Shown: one piece after another, positions 54,820-62,923 of the stretch
Layout of the letters: each line of letters starts with the position of its first letter
How positions within the stretch are numbered: the first letter of the stretch is position 1
Assembly: GCF_003697785.1 (NCBI RefSeq)
Contig: NZ_QOKZ01000004.1
Location: forward strand, 124,001-188,000
DNA: 64,000 nt
From: Paracoccus alkanivorans
GTDB lineage: Bacteria > Pseudomonadota > Alphaproteobacteria > Rhodobacterales > Rhodobacteraceae
Direction: 5' to 3'
The notes under the pieces: generated by a model
Seen by the model: the letters and a program-made list of their open reading frames with translations, nothing else
The model's database searches: none
What the model was told of the DNA's origin: nothing
Position numbers and translations under genes: made by a program

Positions 54820-55599
54820 ATGTCCGGAAGCGCGATCAAATCCGAAAAGGCCGCCGAAAGCGTCGCCCGCCATATCGAGACGCTGATCCTTGAAGGCGCG
54901 CTGAGGCCCGGCGAGCAATTACTGCCCGAGCGGGAACTGGCCAAGCGCCTGGATGTTTCACGCCCCACCCTGCGAGACGGGCTGAAGGCGCTTCAGGAAA
55001 AGGGGCTGCTGCAGGCCGCTGACGGCAGGGGTTTGCGCGTCTCCCATCTGGGCGCGGCGGCCATCTCGGACCCGCTGCTGACATTGCTGTCCGAACGGGC
55101 GGAACTGGCGGATGACTACCTGGAGTTTCGCGATATCGTCGAATGCCAGGCCGCAGCGCTGGCCGCGAAACGCGCCAATGACATCGACCTGCGCCGCATC
55201 CACGCCTGTCTGGAGCGGATCGACCGGGCCCATGCGGCAGCCGATCCCGGACAGGAGGCGGAGGCCGATACCGAACTGCACCTGCTGATCTATGAAGCCA
55301 GCCATAATCTGGTGCTGCTGCAGGTCATGCGGGCGCTGTCGGGCAATCTGCGGCGCGACGTGATCCATAACCGTGGGCAGTTGTTCACCTTGCCGGGCAC
55401 CCGAGAACAATTGCGCGAGCAGCACCGTGCCATCGCGCAGGCGATCATTGCCCGGGATTCCGGCGCCGCTCATGAGGCTGCGCATGGCCATCTGGCCTAT
55501 ATCCGCCGGAGGCTGCGCGAAATCCGCGAATCCGAAGCCAAGCTGGACGTGTCCCGGCGCAGGGATGCCGGGGGCGGGCTGGCTGCCCGGTCATCCTGA
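54820..55599 (+). CDS. glcC: GntR/FadR-family regulator of glycolate oxidase
   Basis: 259 residues from ATG 54820, with CAGGAG five bases upstream; a TTG at 54793 would add nine residues with no support. The winged HTH is at about 12-75 (LPERELAKRLDVSRPTLRDGL), followed by a helical FCD ligand domain. Divergent to glcDEF across the operator. The symbol is by position and family; PdhR/LldR relatives look alike. Confidence 0.85.
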   Translation: MSGSAIKSEKAAESVARHIETLILEGALRPGEQLLPERELAKRLDVSRPTLRDGLKALQEKGLLQAADGRGLRVSHLGAAAISDPLLTLLSERAELADDYLEFRDIVECQAAALAAKRANDIDLRRIHACLERIDRAHAAADPGQEAEADTELHLLIYEASHNLVLLQVMRALSGNLRRDVIHNRGQLFTLPGTREQLREQHRAIAQAIIARDSGAAHEAAHGHLAYIRRRLREIRESEAKLDVSRRRDAGGGLAARSS

Positions 55600-55605
55600 A
55601 CCGGC

Positions 55606-56631
55606 CTATGCCAACCGAAACTCCCCGGGAATCGAGTCCCGCCCGTCCAGCAGAAGATCCGCCATTACCACGGCGATTTTCGGGGCCATGCCAAAGCCGA
55701 TCTTGAAGCCCCCATTCGCAACAAAATGCCCTTCCCGCCCGGGCCATGGCCCCAATAGCGGCGCGCGGCTTTTCGCACGGGGCCGGCTCCCCGACCACCG
55801 GTCGATCACCGGAGCTTCGGCAAGTGCCGGACATATCCCGCGCGCCCTGGCGATGATATCGTCAAGCTGCGCATCGGTGCGATTATCCGTGAAATCATTT
55901 TCCGAAGTCGACCCGATCGCTACCGTTCCATCCTCGTGGGGTACGATATGAAGACCTCCGGCAAAAAGTTGCGCCGCCACCCCTGCATCAAAGCGCAACA
56001 AGGCGGACTGCCCCTTGACCCCCTTGCCCACCGGATGCCCCAGATCCTGCGAAAGCGCCTCCAGCCCCGGGGTCCCGGTCGCCCAAAGAACCGGACCGGA
56101 GACCTCGTGCGGATGCAATGCACGCCCCTCGACGATCTCGCCACCCCTGCCCCGGATGGCAGCGGCAAGGGCGGTCAATGCGGCGCGAGGATTGATCCTT
56201 GCGGTCAACCCGTCTTCCAGCCAAAGCCCCAAAGGGCTCTGCGGCGACAAAGGCGCGGCAGGCCGGTCCGTCAACCGCATCGCCATATGAGCAGGCCATT
56301 GCCGGGCCGAGGCCGCTATACGCGGCTGCAGCCTCTCGGCCTCTGCCGCATCGGCAACCGGCTGCACCCGCCCCACGCGACCGTAGCCCGTCGGCAATCC
56401 CGATACTGCCTCTACTCCGGCCCAGAAATCCGCAGCCATCAACAGGCTTTCCAGTTGAAACGCCTTCTTTCCGTTCCAGTTCTCGGGTGCATGCGGTGCC
56501 AGCGCCCCGACATGACCGCCCGACGAGCCCGCCCCGATGTGCTCAGCCTCGATCACCCGAAGCCGCGCGCCGCGCCGGACCAGTTCCCACGCGCAGCTCA
56601 GGCCAAGGATACCGCCGCCGACGACCGTCAT
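55606..56631 (-). CDS. DAO-type FAD oxidoreductase, candidate MnmC(o) half
   Basis: 341 residues from ATG 56631 (MTVVGGGILGLSCAWELV); a TTG at 56664 would add 11 residues. FAD is bound by that N-terminal motif, and the C-terminal region holds FVANGGFKIGFGMAPK. The divergent neighbour encodes MnmD, the methyltransferase half of bifunctional MnmC. The oxidase may therefore be the FAD half that removes carboxymethyl from cmnm5U34. It might instead be a glycine or D-amino-acid oxidase; sequence alone does not decide. Confidence 0.8.
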   Translation of the reverse strand: MTVVGGGILGLSCAWELVRRGARLRVIEAEHIGAGSSGGHVGALAPHAPENWNGKKAFQLESLLMAADFWAGVEAVSGLPTGYGRVGRVQPVADAAEAERLQPRIAASARQWPAHMAMRLTDRPAAPLSPQSPLGLWLEDGLTARINPRAALTALAAAIRGRGGEIVEGRALHPHEVSGPVLWATGTPGLEALSQDLGHPVGKGVKGQSALLRFDAGVAAQLFAGGLHIVPHEDGTVAIGSTSENDFTDNRTDAQLDDIIARARGICPALAEAPVIDRWSGSRPRAKSRAPLLGPWPGREGHFVANGGFKIGFGMAPKIAVVMADLLLDGRDSIPGEFRLA

Positions 56632-56842
56632 ATCGGCGCTGACTGATCTGCTGGGACTGGGCAAGGCGATCGCGAACCTTTACTGGAAACGGCAAGGTGG
56701 GAATACATCGCCATGCGGCCGTGGCGCAAGCCAGCGCCATCCACCTTACCTCCGATAGTTGCCACCGCGACAGCTTAACCTCTATAGCTGCTCAGATCCC
56801 GCAAGCATCGCCAACGAATATGCCCTCCAATTCAAAGCCGCC

Positions 56843-56906
56843 TTCTTCTTTGTCCAAATACCTCGGGGGTCCGGGGGCAGAGCCCCCGGCCATCGCGGGA
56901 TGCGAT
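56843..56906 (+). repeat. copy B of dispersed TTCTT..AATACC element
   Basis: TTCTTCTTTGTCCAAATACC then TC, GGGGGT and a CCGGGGGC-AGA-GCCCCCGG hairpin, then CCATCGCGGGATGCGAT. It lies within the open frame of mnmD, ahead of the GTG at 56913. If mnmD began at ATG 56820 the element would encode its first residues, which is unlikely. Confidence 0.85.
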
Positions 56907-56912
56907 GAGCCC

Positions 56913-57548
56913 GTGCTGGAATGGCGCGAAGGCGGGGTGCCAGTGGCGACCCGCTTCGACGATCCCTATTTCAGCCTCGCCGGCGGCCTGGCCGAGACCC
57001 GGCATGTCTTCCTGACCGGCAACGACCTGCCCGCGCGGCTTCGCCCCGGCTTCCATGTCGCGGAACTTGGCTTCGGCACCGGGCTGAACTGCCTCGCGCT
57101 GGCGGCGATCACGCAAGCTCCCGTGGCGATGACCAGTTTCGAGGCCTTCCCGATGAGCCTGCCGCAGCTTGAACAGGCCCATGCCGCGTTCCCCGAACTG
57201 GCCGGTCTTGCAGCGCAGCTTCGCGCCGGATGGGGGCAGCAGGTCATCCCGGTGGGGCAGGTCGAATTGCGGATGATCGAAGGCGATGTGCGCAAGACCC
57301 TGCCGCAATGGCAGGGATGCGCGGATGCATGGTTCCTGGACGGCTTTTCGCCCGCGAAAAACCCCGAGATGTGGTCGGGCGAACTGATGACCGAGGTTGG
57401 ACGCCACACCGCCCCTGGCGGCAGCTTTGCCACCTACACCGCCGCCGGGAATGTGCGGCGGTCATTGGAGGCGGCAGGCTTTACCGTCGAGCGGCGCCCG
57501 GGCTTTGGCCGCAAGCGGCATATGAGCATCGGGCGCATGCCGGGTTGA
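56913..57548 (+). CDS. mnmD: tRNA 5-methylaminomethyl-2-thiouridine methyltransferase
   Basis: 211 residues from GTG 56913; the ATG at 56820 would give 242 but passes through the hairpin element. The protein opens with LEWREGGVPVATRFDDPYFS, typical of this family, then the SAM site VAELGFGTGLNCLALAA and ADAWFLDGFSPAKNPEMWS. It makes the methyl transfer in mnm5s2U34 synthesis. In many bacteria it is fused to an FAD oxidase (MnmC); here the two are split and divergent. Confidence 0.87.
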   Translation: MLEWREGGVPVATRFDDPYFSLAGGLAETRHVFLTGNDLPARLRPGFHVAELGFGTGLNCLALAAITQAPVAMTSFEAFPMSLPQLEQAHAAFPELAGLAAQLRAGWGQQVIPVGQVELRMIEGDVRKTLPQWQGCADAWFLDGFSPAKNPEMWSGELMTEVGRHTAPGGSFATYTAAGNVRRSLEAAGFTVERRPGFGRKRHMSIGRMPG

Positions 57549-57557
57549 TGGCAGGTA

Positions 57558-58283
57558 TCAGCGCCGCACACGCGGAATACGGCTTGGCGGATAGACCGCA
57601 TCGGCATGAGGTGGCTTGCCATGGGTGCGGTTCCAGAACGAGGGGCCCCCACGCCGCAGGAACAGCGGCAAGGTCAGGATCAATCCGGCAACGAACCCTC
57701 CTGCATGCGCCCAATAGGCGACGCCGCCCTCTGATCCCACTGAACTGAAACCGCCGAAAAGCTGGATCGCAAACCACAGGCCCAGCATGATCCAGGCGGA
57801 TACGGTGAATACCTTGAAAAAGATGATGAAGATGAAAAGGATATCGATCCGCGCCCTGGGGAACAGCAACAGGTATCCGCCCATTACGCCCGCAATTGCG
57901 CCCGAGGCACCGACCATCGGAACGGGCGAGAACGGATCGGCGGCGATCTGACCGGCCGCGGCGGCAAGCCCGCAAGCCAGGTAGAAGGCCAGAAAACCCA
58001 GTCTTCCCATCTGGTCCTCAAGGTTATCCCCGAAGATCCATAGAAACAGCATATTCCCGGCGATATGCATGAAACCCGCATGCAGGAACATGTGGGTCAC
58101 CAATCCCGACAGCATTTCTCCGTTCGAGATCGCCAGCGGATACAATGCCAGCCGCGCCCACAGCATCTCTGCGCCATCCAGGGCGGGCAGGGTCACCAGA
58201 TACATGACCACATTGGCGGCGATCAGCAGATAGGTGACAATCGGCCTGCGGCGGGACGGATTATGGTCGCGGATCGGAAACAT
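57558..58283 (-). CDS. rhomboid family intramembrane serine protease
   Basis: 241 residues from ATG 58283, with GGAGGG nine bases upstream. Six or seven membrane segments. The catalytic pair is Ser127 in GASGAIAG and His193 in AHAGGFVAG, and HMFLHAGFMHIAGNMLFLW carries the His/Asn loop. The family cuts transmembrane helices of substrate proteins. It ends a four-gene operon (MFS, GT4, GT29, rhomboid), 4 bp after the GT29 gene. Confidence 0.9.
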   Translation of the reverse strand: MFPIRDHNPSRRRPIVTYLLIAANVVMYLVTLPALDGAEMLWARLALYPLAISNGEMLSGLVTHMFLHAGFMHIAGNMLFLWIFGDNLEDQMGRLGFLAFYLACGLAAAAGQIAADPFSPVPMVGASGAIAGVMGGYLLLFPRARIDILFIFIIFFKVFTVSAWIMLGLWFAIQLFGGFSSVGSEGGVAYWAHAGGFVAGLILTLPLFLRRGGPSFWNRTHGKPPHADAVYPPSRIPRVRR

Positions 58284-58287
58284 GGGC

Positions 58288-58926
58288 TCACCCTCCGGAG
58301 GCCACGGACGGGCCAGACGGGGCCAGCCGTCCGTCATGCCGCGCCAGATCGTCGACCCATCCGGCCTCGGCGCTGAAATCATGCGGCACCTGCTTGGCGG
58401 TGCGATGGCCCGACAGACTCTGGCTGGCGAAGAAGTCGAAGCCGTAGAGTGTCAGCCGCGCCAGACCCGAACGCATCAGCAAATCGATCATCATCGCGCC
58501 GGTGGTGGGGGGCGCTCCAAGCCGGTCCTTCAGTGCCCGGTAATCGGCCAGCGGATGCAGGTAGAACCCGGCACTGGTCGCGCTTTGCCAATCCAGCCGC
58601 TTGCGCTTATGCGACATCCACAGGATACGTCCGGGGGCGATACGCCCCCGCTCCCGCGAGGACAGCCGGACGGCAAGCGCCAGCCAGTCGGTCCGGCTGC
58701 CATGGCTCTGCGCCGAGGGCATCGGCGCGCGATTGATGCGGACCACCAGATCGGCAGCGTCGATCTCGGCGCCATGGCTCGTCCCGGCCAGGGCACGGGC
58801 ATTGCCGATCAGCGCCACGCTCTTGCCCTCCAGCGCGGCCAGCAGGTTGCCTTGCGGAACCGACAGCCGCGCAAGAACCGCCTCGTCGCGCATCAGCCGT
58901 GCGATATGGAAGCGCAGCGGAGTCAC
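58288..58926 (-). CDS. GT29-like (sialyltransferase-fold) protein
   Basis: 212 residues from GTG 58926, which overlaps the stop of the upstream GT gene (GTGA). The N-terminal VALIGNARALAG plus EIDAADLVVRINRAP is the GT29 L-motif pattern, and PTTGAMMIDLLMRSGLARLT then LYGFDFF resembles the S-motif. The donor may be CMP-sialic or CMP-Kdo type sugars; no nonulosonate biosynthesis genes are nearby. Family call is from these motifs only. Confidence 0.75.
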   Translation of the reverse strand: MTPLRFHIARLMRDEAVLARLSVPQGNLLAALEGKSVALIGNARALAGTSHGAEIDAADLVVRINRAPMPSAQSHGSRTDWLALAVRLSSRERGRIAPGRILWMSHKRKRLDWQSATSAGFYLHPLADYRALKDRLGAPPTTGAMMIDLLMRSGLARLTLYGFDFFASQSLSGHRTAKQVPHDFSAEAGWVDDLARHDGRLAPSGPSVASGG

Positions 58927-59960
58927 GGCCGCGCCAGCAATTCTCGATAGATATCGACCAGCGCCCGCGCCTCGGCCTCGATCCCGTGATTCCGGACGGC
59001 GTGTTCGCGGGCCGCTTGTCCCGCCCGGGCCAATGCATCCGGGTTGCCCAGCCAATCCGCCACCGCCTTTTGCATCGCAGCCTCATCCTGCGGCACGATC
59101 AATGTTCCGGCCCCGGGCACGATCAATTCCTCGAAGGCGCCGACGCGGGTGGCCACGACCGGCACGCCGCAGGCCATCGCCTCCAGCGGGGTCAGGCCGA
59201 ACCCCTCCCATCGCTGCGGCGCCACATAAAGGTCGAGCGCGCCGTACCATTCGGCCATCCGGTCGACTGTCACCTCCGGCAAGAAACGGATTCGCCCGCC
59301 CAACCCGGCCTCCTCTACCTGCCGCTTCAGATCGGCAAGGTAGCCTTGATGCTTCTCGGTCGCCCGCCCCATGACCAGCGCCGTCACATTGGGCCGGGAA
59401 GGCAGAAGCGCAATCATCGCCTGCACGAAATCGCCGGTCCCCTTCTGCGCCCGGATGCGGCCATAGCAGCCGACCAGCAGACCGTCCGCAGGAAGCCCGA
59501 GTCTTTCGCGCAGCGCCGCCCGGTCCTCCGGCGGTGCGAAACCTTCGGTATCGATGCCGTGATGGATGACCTGCGCGGGGTGATCCAGATAGCCCGCTCC
59601 CTTGGCCGAGGTCGCCACCAGCGCGTCCATCCGGCCGATCAGCCATTTGGTATAGCCGCTATGCGTCCTTTGCGAGGCCGAGGTGAACAGCAGCCGATAT
59701 TTGCGCCGCAAGAGCCGCGTCAGCACCAGCCCGAGCAGCATCTCGGTATTGCGCCGGGCGTGCCAGACCCGCCAGCGATCACGCGGCATCATTGCCGCGC
59801 GGATCAACGGGATATGTGGCAATCCCGGGGGCAAGCCGGGCCCAGTGGCACAGATCGCGATCATCCGGGCCTGCACCGGGATCAGCCTCACCACCGTCGC
59901 GGTCACACCCGACAGGCGACGCTTGAGATTGGGGGCGATGACCAGCGGGTTTTCCGTCAT
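58923..59960 (-). CDS. GT4-family glycosyltransferase
   Basis: 345 residues of GT-B fold. The C-terminal nucleotide-sugar site is seen: VGCYGRIRAQKGTGDFVQAM, then QRWEGFGLTPLEAMACGVPV, the EX7E-like motif. It starts 1 bp after the MFS gene and overlaps the GT29 gene, so a surface glycan step is likely. Acceptor unknown. Confidence 0.88.
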   Translation of the reverse strand: MTENPLVIAPNLKRRLSGVTATVVRLIPVQARMIAICATGPGLPPGLPHIPLIRAAMMPRDRWRVWHARRNTEMLLGLVLTRLLRRKYRLLFTSASQRTHSGYTKWLIGRMDALVATSAKGAGYLDHPAQVIHHGIDTEGFAPPEDRAALRERLGLPADGLLVGCYGRIRAQKGTGDFVQAMIALLPSRPNVTALVMGRATEKHQGYLADLKRQVEEAGLGGRIRFLPEVTVDRMAEWYGALDLYVAPQRWEGFGLTPLEAMACGVPVVATRVGAFEELIVPGAGTLIVPQDEAAMQKAVADWLGNPDALARAGQAAREHAVRNHGIEAEARALVDIYRELLARP

Positions 59961-59961
59961 C

Positions 59962-61614
59962 TCAGGGCACCTCCAGTTTGCCGATCAGCGGAACGTCATC
60001 CTGCAGGCTGACGGAATGACGCTCTATCATGCGATGCACGACCGGATCGCCCTCCCCGATATGCAGGGCCCGCAATTCGGCAGTGACTTCGGCATCGGAC
60101 TTGGTGCGGCGCAGGTTATGGCGGACATATTCGTCCCAGGTCGCGATGTGATAGCTTTCCGACCACAAGTCAGGATGCTCCAGATCGCGCAGCAGCGCCC
60201 AGTTCCGGGCGCCGTCGCGGCGGCGGATATTGCGACGCTTCTGCATCAGGCGCAGGAATTCCGGAACATCCTTCTGCGCGATCCGGTAGTCGACCATGAT
60301 CATGATCGGACCGGACCGTCCGCGCAAATCCAGCCGCAGTGCCGGTTCCTGAAAGCGGTTCGCGGGATCGAGATCCAGCTTGCCGAATTCCGGCGCCCGG
60401 AACCACAGCCCGACCAGCGCGCCCAGTGCGAGAAACGCCCCTGCCATGGTCAGGGCAGTGCCCAGCCCCTGCGCACCCGCCACGCCGCCCCAGATCCACG
60501 AGCCCGCCGCCATGCCGCCGAATGTCGCCGTCTGATACAGCGCCAGTGCCCGCGCCACGACCCAACGCGGGGTGGACAGTTGAACCGTCACGTTGAACAG
60601 CGATAGTGCCAGAACCCATGAAGCGCCCGCCGGCAGCATGGCCAGCGCATGAAGCCAGACCGATCGCGTCTGCCCCAGGATCGCCGCGGCAAGGGCAAAG
60701 CCCAGAAAGGCGACGCGGATCACGATCTCGTTGTCGAAGCTCTCCCGAATGCGCGGGTTGAACATTGCCCCGGCAATCGCCCCGACCCCGAAACAGCCAA
60801 GCAGCCCGCCGAACAGCAACGACCCTCCTTCGGGATGGCTTTTGGCCACCAGCGGCAGCAGCGCCAATACCGATACGCCCGCAAAGCCGAACAGTGCCGC
60901 GCGCAGGATGACCCGCAGCAGATTGGGCGACAAAGCGACATAGCGAAGCCCCGCCCCTACGGCCGAGACAAAGGGCTCGCGTCGTATGGTTTGAGGTGCG
61001 ACATCCGGTTTCCACCACGCCAATGCTCCGATCAGCGGTAGGTAGCTCATGGCGTTCACGGTAAAGGCCGCCGCCGCGCCAAAACCGGCCACGATGAAGC
61101 CGCCGACGGCCGGGCCGACGCTGCGCATCAGGTTGAAGCCGACCGAGTTCAGTGTCACCGCGGCGGGCAGATCCTCTCGCGGGACCAGATCACCCATGCT
61201 GGCCTGCCAAGGCGGGTTATACAGGGCCTGCCCCGATCCGATCAGGAAGGTAAAGCCCAGAAGCAACCACGGCGTCAGCCATCCCTGCCATGCCACGAAG
61301 GCCAGCAAGGCAGAGATCAGCAGCATCAGGCTTTGCGCAGCCAGCAGCAGCAACTTGCGATCGAACAGATCCGCCAACGCCCCCGATATCAGTGCCAACA
61401 GCATGATAGGCAGCGTATTGGACGCCTGGACCAGTGCAATCAGCGTTGCGCTTTCGGTCAACTGTGTCATCAGCCACGCGGCACCGACCGCCTGAACCAA
61501 CCCGCCGAAATTCGATGCCAGTGTCGCGCTCCACAGGATGCGGAAATCATGATGCCGAAAAGGGGCGAAGGCCGAGGATCGGGCGGAATCTTTATGTGTC
61601 ACGTCGGATGTCAC
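59962..61614 (-). CDS. MFS transporter (EntS-like) with C-terminal monooxygenase-like domain
   Basis: 550 residues. About 12 membrane segments with FRILWSATLASNFGG and the motif GALADLFDRKLLLLAAQSL (EntS/MFS_3 type) occupy 1-430. The soluble C-terminus (about 435-550, IMIMVDYRIAQKDVPEFLRL) resembles antibiotic-biosynthesis-monooxygenase (ABM) folds, a combination known in this family. The listed start is GTG 61614; a GTG at 61602 is also possible and no clear ribosome binding site is present. First gene of the glycosyltransferase-rhomboid operon. Confidence 0.85.
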   Translation of the reverse strand: MTSDVTHKDSARSSAFAPFRHHDFRILWSATLASNFGGLVQAVGAAWLMTQLTESATLIALVQASNTLPIMLLALISGALADLFDRKLLLLAAQSLMLLISALLAFVAWQGWLTPWLLLGFTFLIGSGQALYNPPWQASMGDLVPREDLPAAVTLNSVGFNLMRSVGPAVGGFIVAGFGAAAAFTVNAMSYLPLIGALAWWKPDVAPQTIRREPFVSAVGAGLRYVALSPNLLRVILRAALFGFAGVSVLALLPLVAKSHPEGGSLLFGGLLGCFGVGAIAGAMFNPRIRESFDNEIVIRVAFLGFALAAAILGQTRSVWLHALAMLPAGASWVLALSLFNVTVQLSTPRWVVARALALYQTATFGGMAAGSWIWGGVAGAQGLGTALTMAGAFLALGALVGLWFRAPEFGKLDLDPANRFQEPALRLDLRGRSGPIMIMVDYRIAQKDVPEFLRLMQKRRNIRRRDGARNWALLRDLEHPDLWSESYHIATWDEYVRHNLRRTKSDAEVTAELRALHIGEGDPVVHRMIERHSVSLQDDVPLIGKLEVP

Positions 61615-62003
61615 TGCTGGTTTCGGGGCAGCTTAGACAGGCTCTGCCCGAAGGGCAATCAGCCCCCGACATGGTGTCACCCATATTCATTGCGTCGGCA
61701 GATAGCCCACATTCACGTGAACTCCCTGAAAGACATAATGAAGTTCCCGTGATGAAAATCATCCTCCGGTTGCATTCATCCTATAGAAACACCCTGAATG
61801 CGAATTTTCTAGGGCTGATTGGCCACAGCCTTTAATCAATTCTCCATATGACCGGCCAGCAGGGTTGACTGCCTGACCCCGCGACAGGCTGATGGAATTA
61901 GCTCGAATCGCGTGTGGTTCTGCTCCCTGCGGGATTCGCAAGAGTAAAATTGCCTCGGATGCCCCGTCTTCGGGGCATCTGCTGCCGAATAAGGAAATTG
62001 AAG
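61615..62003. other. 389-bp region without a convincing gene
   Basis: Divergent gap between the MFS gene and the L,D-transpeptidase. A strong hairpin, GATGCCCCG-TCTT-CGGGGCATC (9-bp stem, 61958-61979), lies 25 bases before the transpeptidase ATG, in its 5-prime untranslated region. TTGACT occurs at about 61865 but no clear -10 follows. A 27-codon frame from 61752 is too short and unsupported. Confidence 0.5.
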
Positions 62004-62795
62004 ATGCGCTTAGCATATCTGCTTGCAGTGGCGGCTTTTGGTCTGTCCGCCTGCGGTTCCAGTCAGACACCGATAAATCTTGGCGGCGCGGATGTGCCCG
62101 CAATCTATGAAGCCCGCACCGATACCGGCCCCAACGGCGAGTCGATAGAGATCCCCGCGGTGCGCGCGGCCTATCTGAATGAGCGCAACCAGCGCCAGCG
62201 CGTCCCCTATAACGGTCCCGAGGCACCCGGAACCATCGTGGTCGATCCCTATGCCCGGGTGCTTTACCACGTGCTCGAAAATGGCGAGGCAATGCGCTTT
62301 GGTATTGCCGTAGGTCGTGCCGGCAAGGGCTTCAGCGGCGACGGGGTTATCTCGGTCAAGAAGCAATGGCCAAGCTGGACACCCACTCAGAACATGATCC
62401 GCACCGAGCCTGAGCTTTATGCGCAATTCGCTGGCGGCCTGCCGGGCGGCGTCGACAACCCGTTGGGATCGCGTGCATTGTATCTTTATCGCAATGGCCG
62501 CGATACCTATTACCGTATCCACGGCACCATGGATCCCTCCTCGATCGGCAAGGCCACCTCGGCGGGCTGTATTCGCCTGTTCAACCAGGACATCATGGAC
62601 CTGTTCGACGAAACCGAACTGGGCACCCGTGTCACGGTTCGCAGCCAGGCCGAAAGCCTGCGCTTCGAAGGCCCGCTGATCGAAACACCCGAGGGCTATG
62701 TCATCCCCGCGCGCGAGCAGGCCCAGGCAACCGCGGTAGCGGCGGCTCCGACAACACAGCCACCACTGGTTGAAAGTGCCGTTCCAGCGCGATGA
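62004..62795 (+). CDS. L,D-transpeptidase lipoprotein (YkuD domain)
   Basis: 263 residues from ATG 62004. A lipobox (LSAC, Cys17) tethers it to a membrane. The YkuD domain has His173 (RIHGTMDPSS) and the catalytic Cys189 (TSAGCIRLFNQD). It should form 3-3 cross-links in peptidoglycan or attach outer-membrane proteins. AAGGA precedes the start. A hairpin in its leader may affect expression. Confidence 0.93.
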   Translation: MRLAYLLAVAAFGLSACGSSQTPINLGGADVPAIYEARTDTGPNGESIEIPAVRAAYLNERNQRQRVPYNGPEAPGTIVVDPYARVLYHVLENGEAMRFGIAVGRAGKGFSGDGVISVKKQWPSWTPTQNMIRTEPELYAQFAGGLPGGVDNPLGSRALYLYRNGRDTYYRIHGTMDPSSIGKATSAGCIRLFNQDIMDLFDETELGTRVTVRSQAESLRFEGPLIETPEGYVIPAREQAQATAVAAAPTTQPPLVESAVPAR

Positions 62796-62823
62796 GCCGT
62801 GCTTGGAAGCCGATGCGTTTTGC

Positions 62824-62848
62824 TGGCCCCGATCGCTGATCGGGGCCA
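62824..62848 (+). terminator. terminator after the L,D-transpeptidase gene
   Basis: TGGCCCCGATC-GCT-GATCGGGGCCA is an 11-bp perfect stem with a 3-base loop, then TTTCAATT. A good intrinsic terminator apart from the short T-run. Confidence 0.75.
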
Positions 62849-62861
62849 TTTCAATTGCAAA

Positions 62862-62892
62862 TTTCCGCGCGCTAACGCAATCTGCGCGGAAA
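62862..62892. repeat. perfect 9-bp inverted repeat
   Basis: TTTCCGCGC and GCGCGGAAA with a 13-base loop, just past the terminator and 32 bp before the next start. It may be a regulatory palindrome for the downstream gene. No family is recognised. Confidence 0.45.
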
Positions 62893-62923
62893 ACATATCC
62901 ATAAGCCTCCACGAGGAAGCGCA

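Noticed and set aside
61752..61835. 27-codon frame before the L,D-transpeptidase
   Set aside because: Too short, no ribosome binding site and no recognisable sequence.
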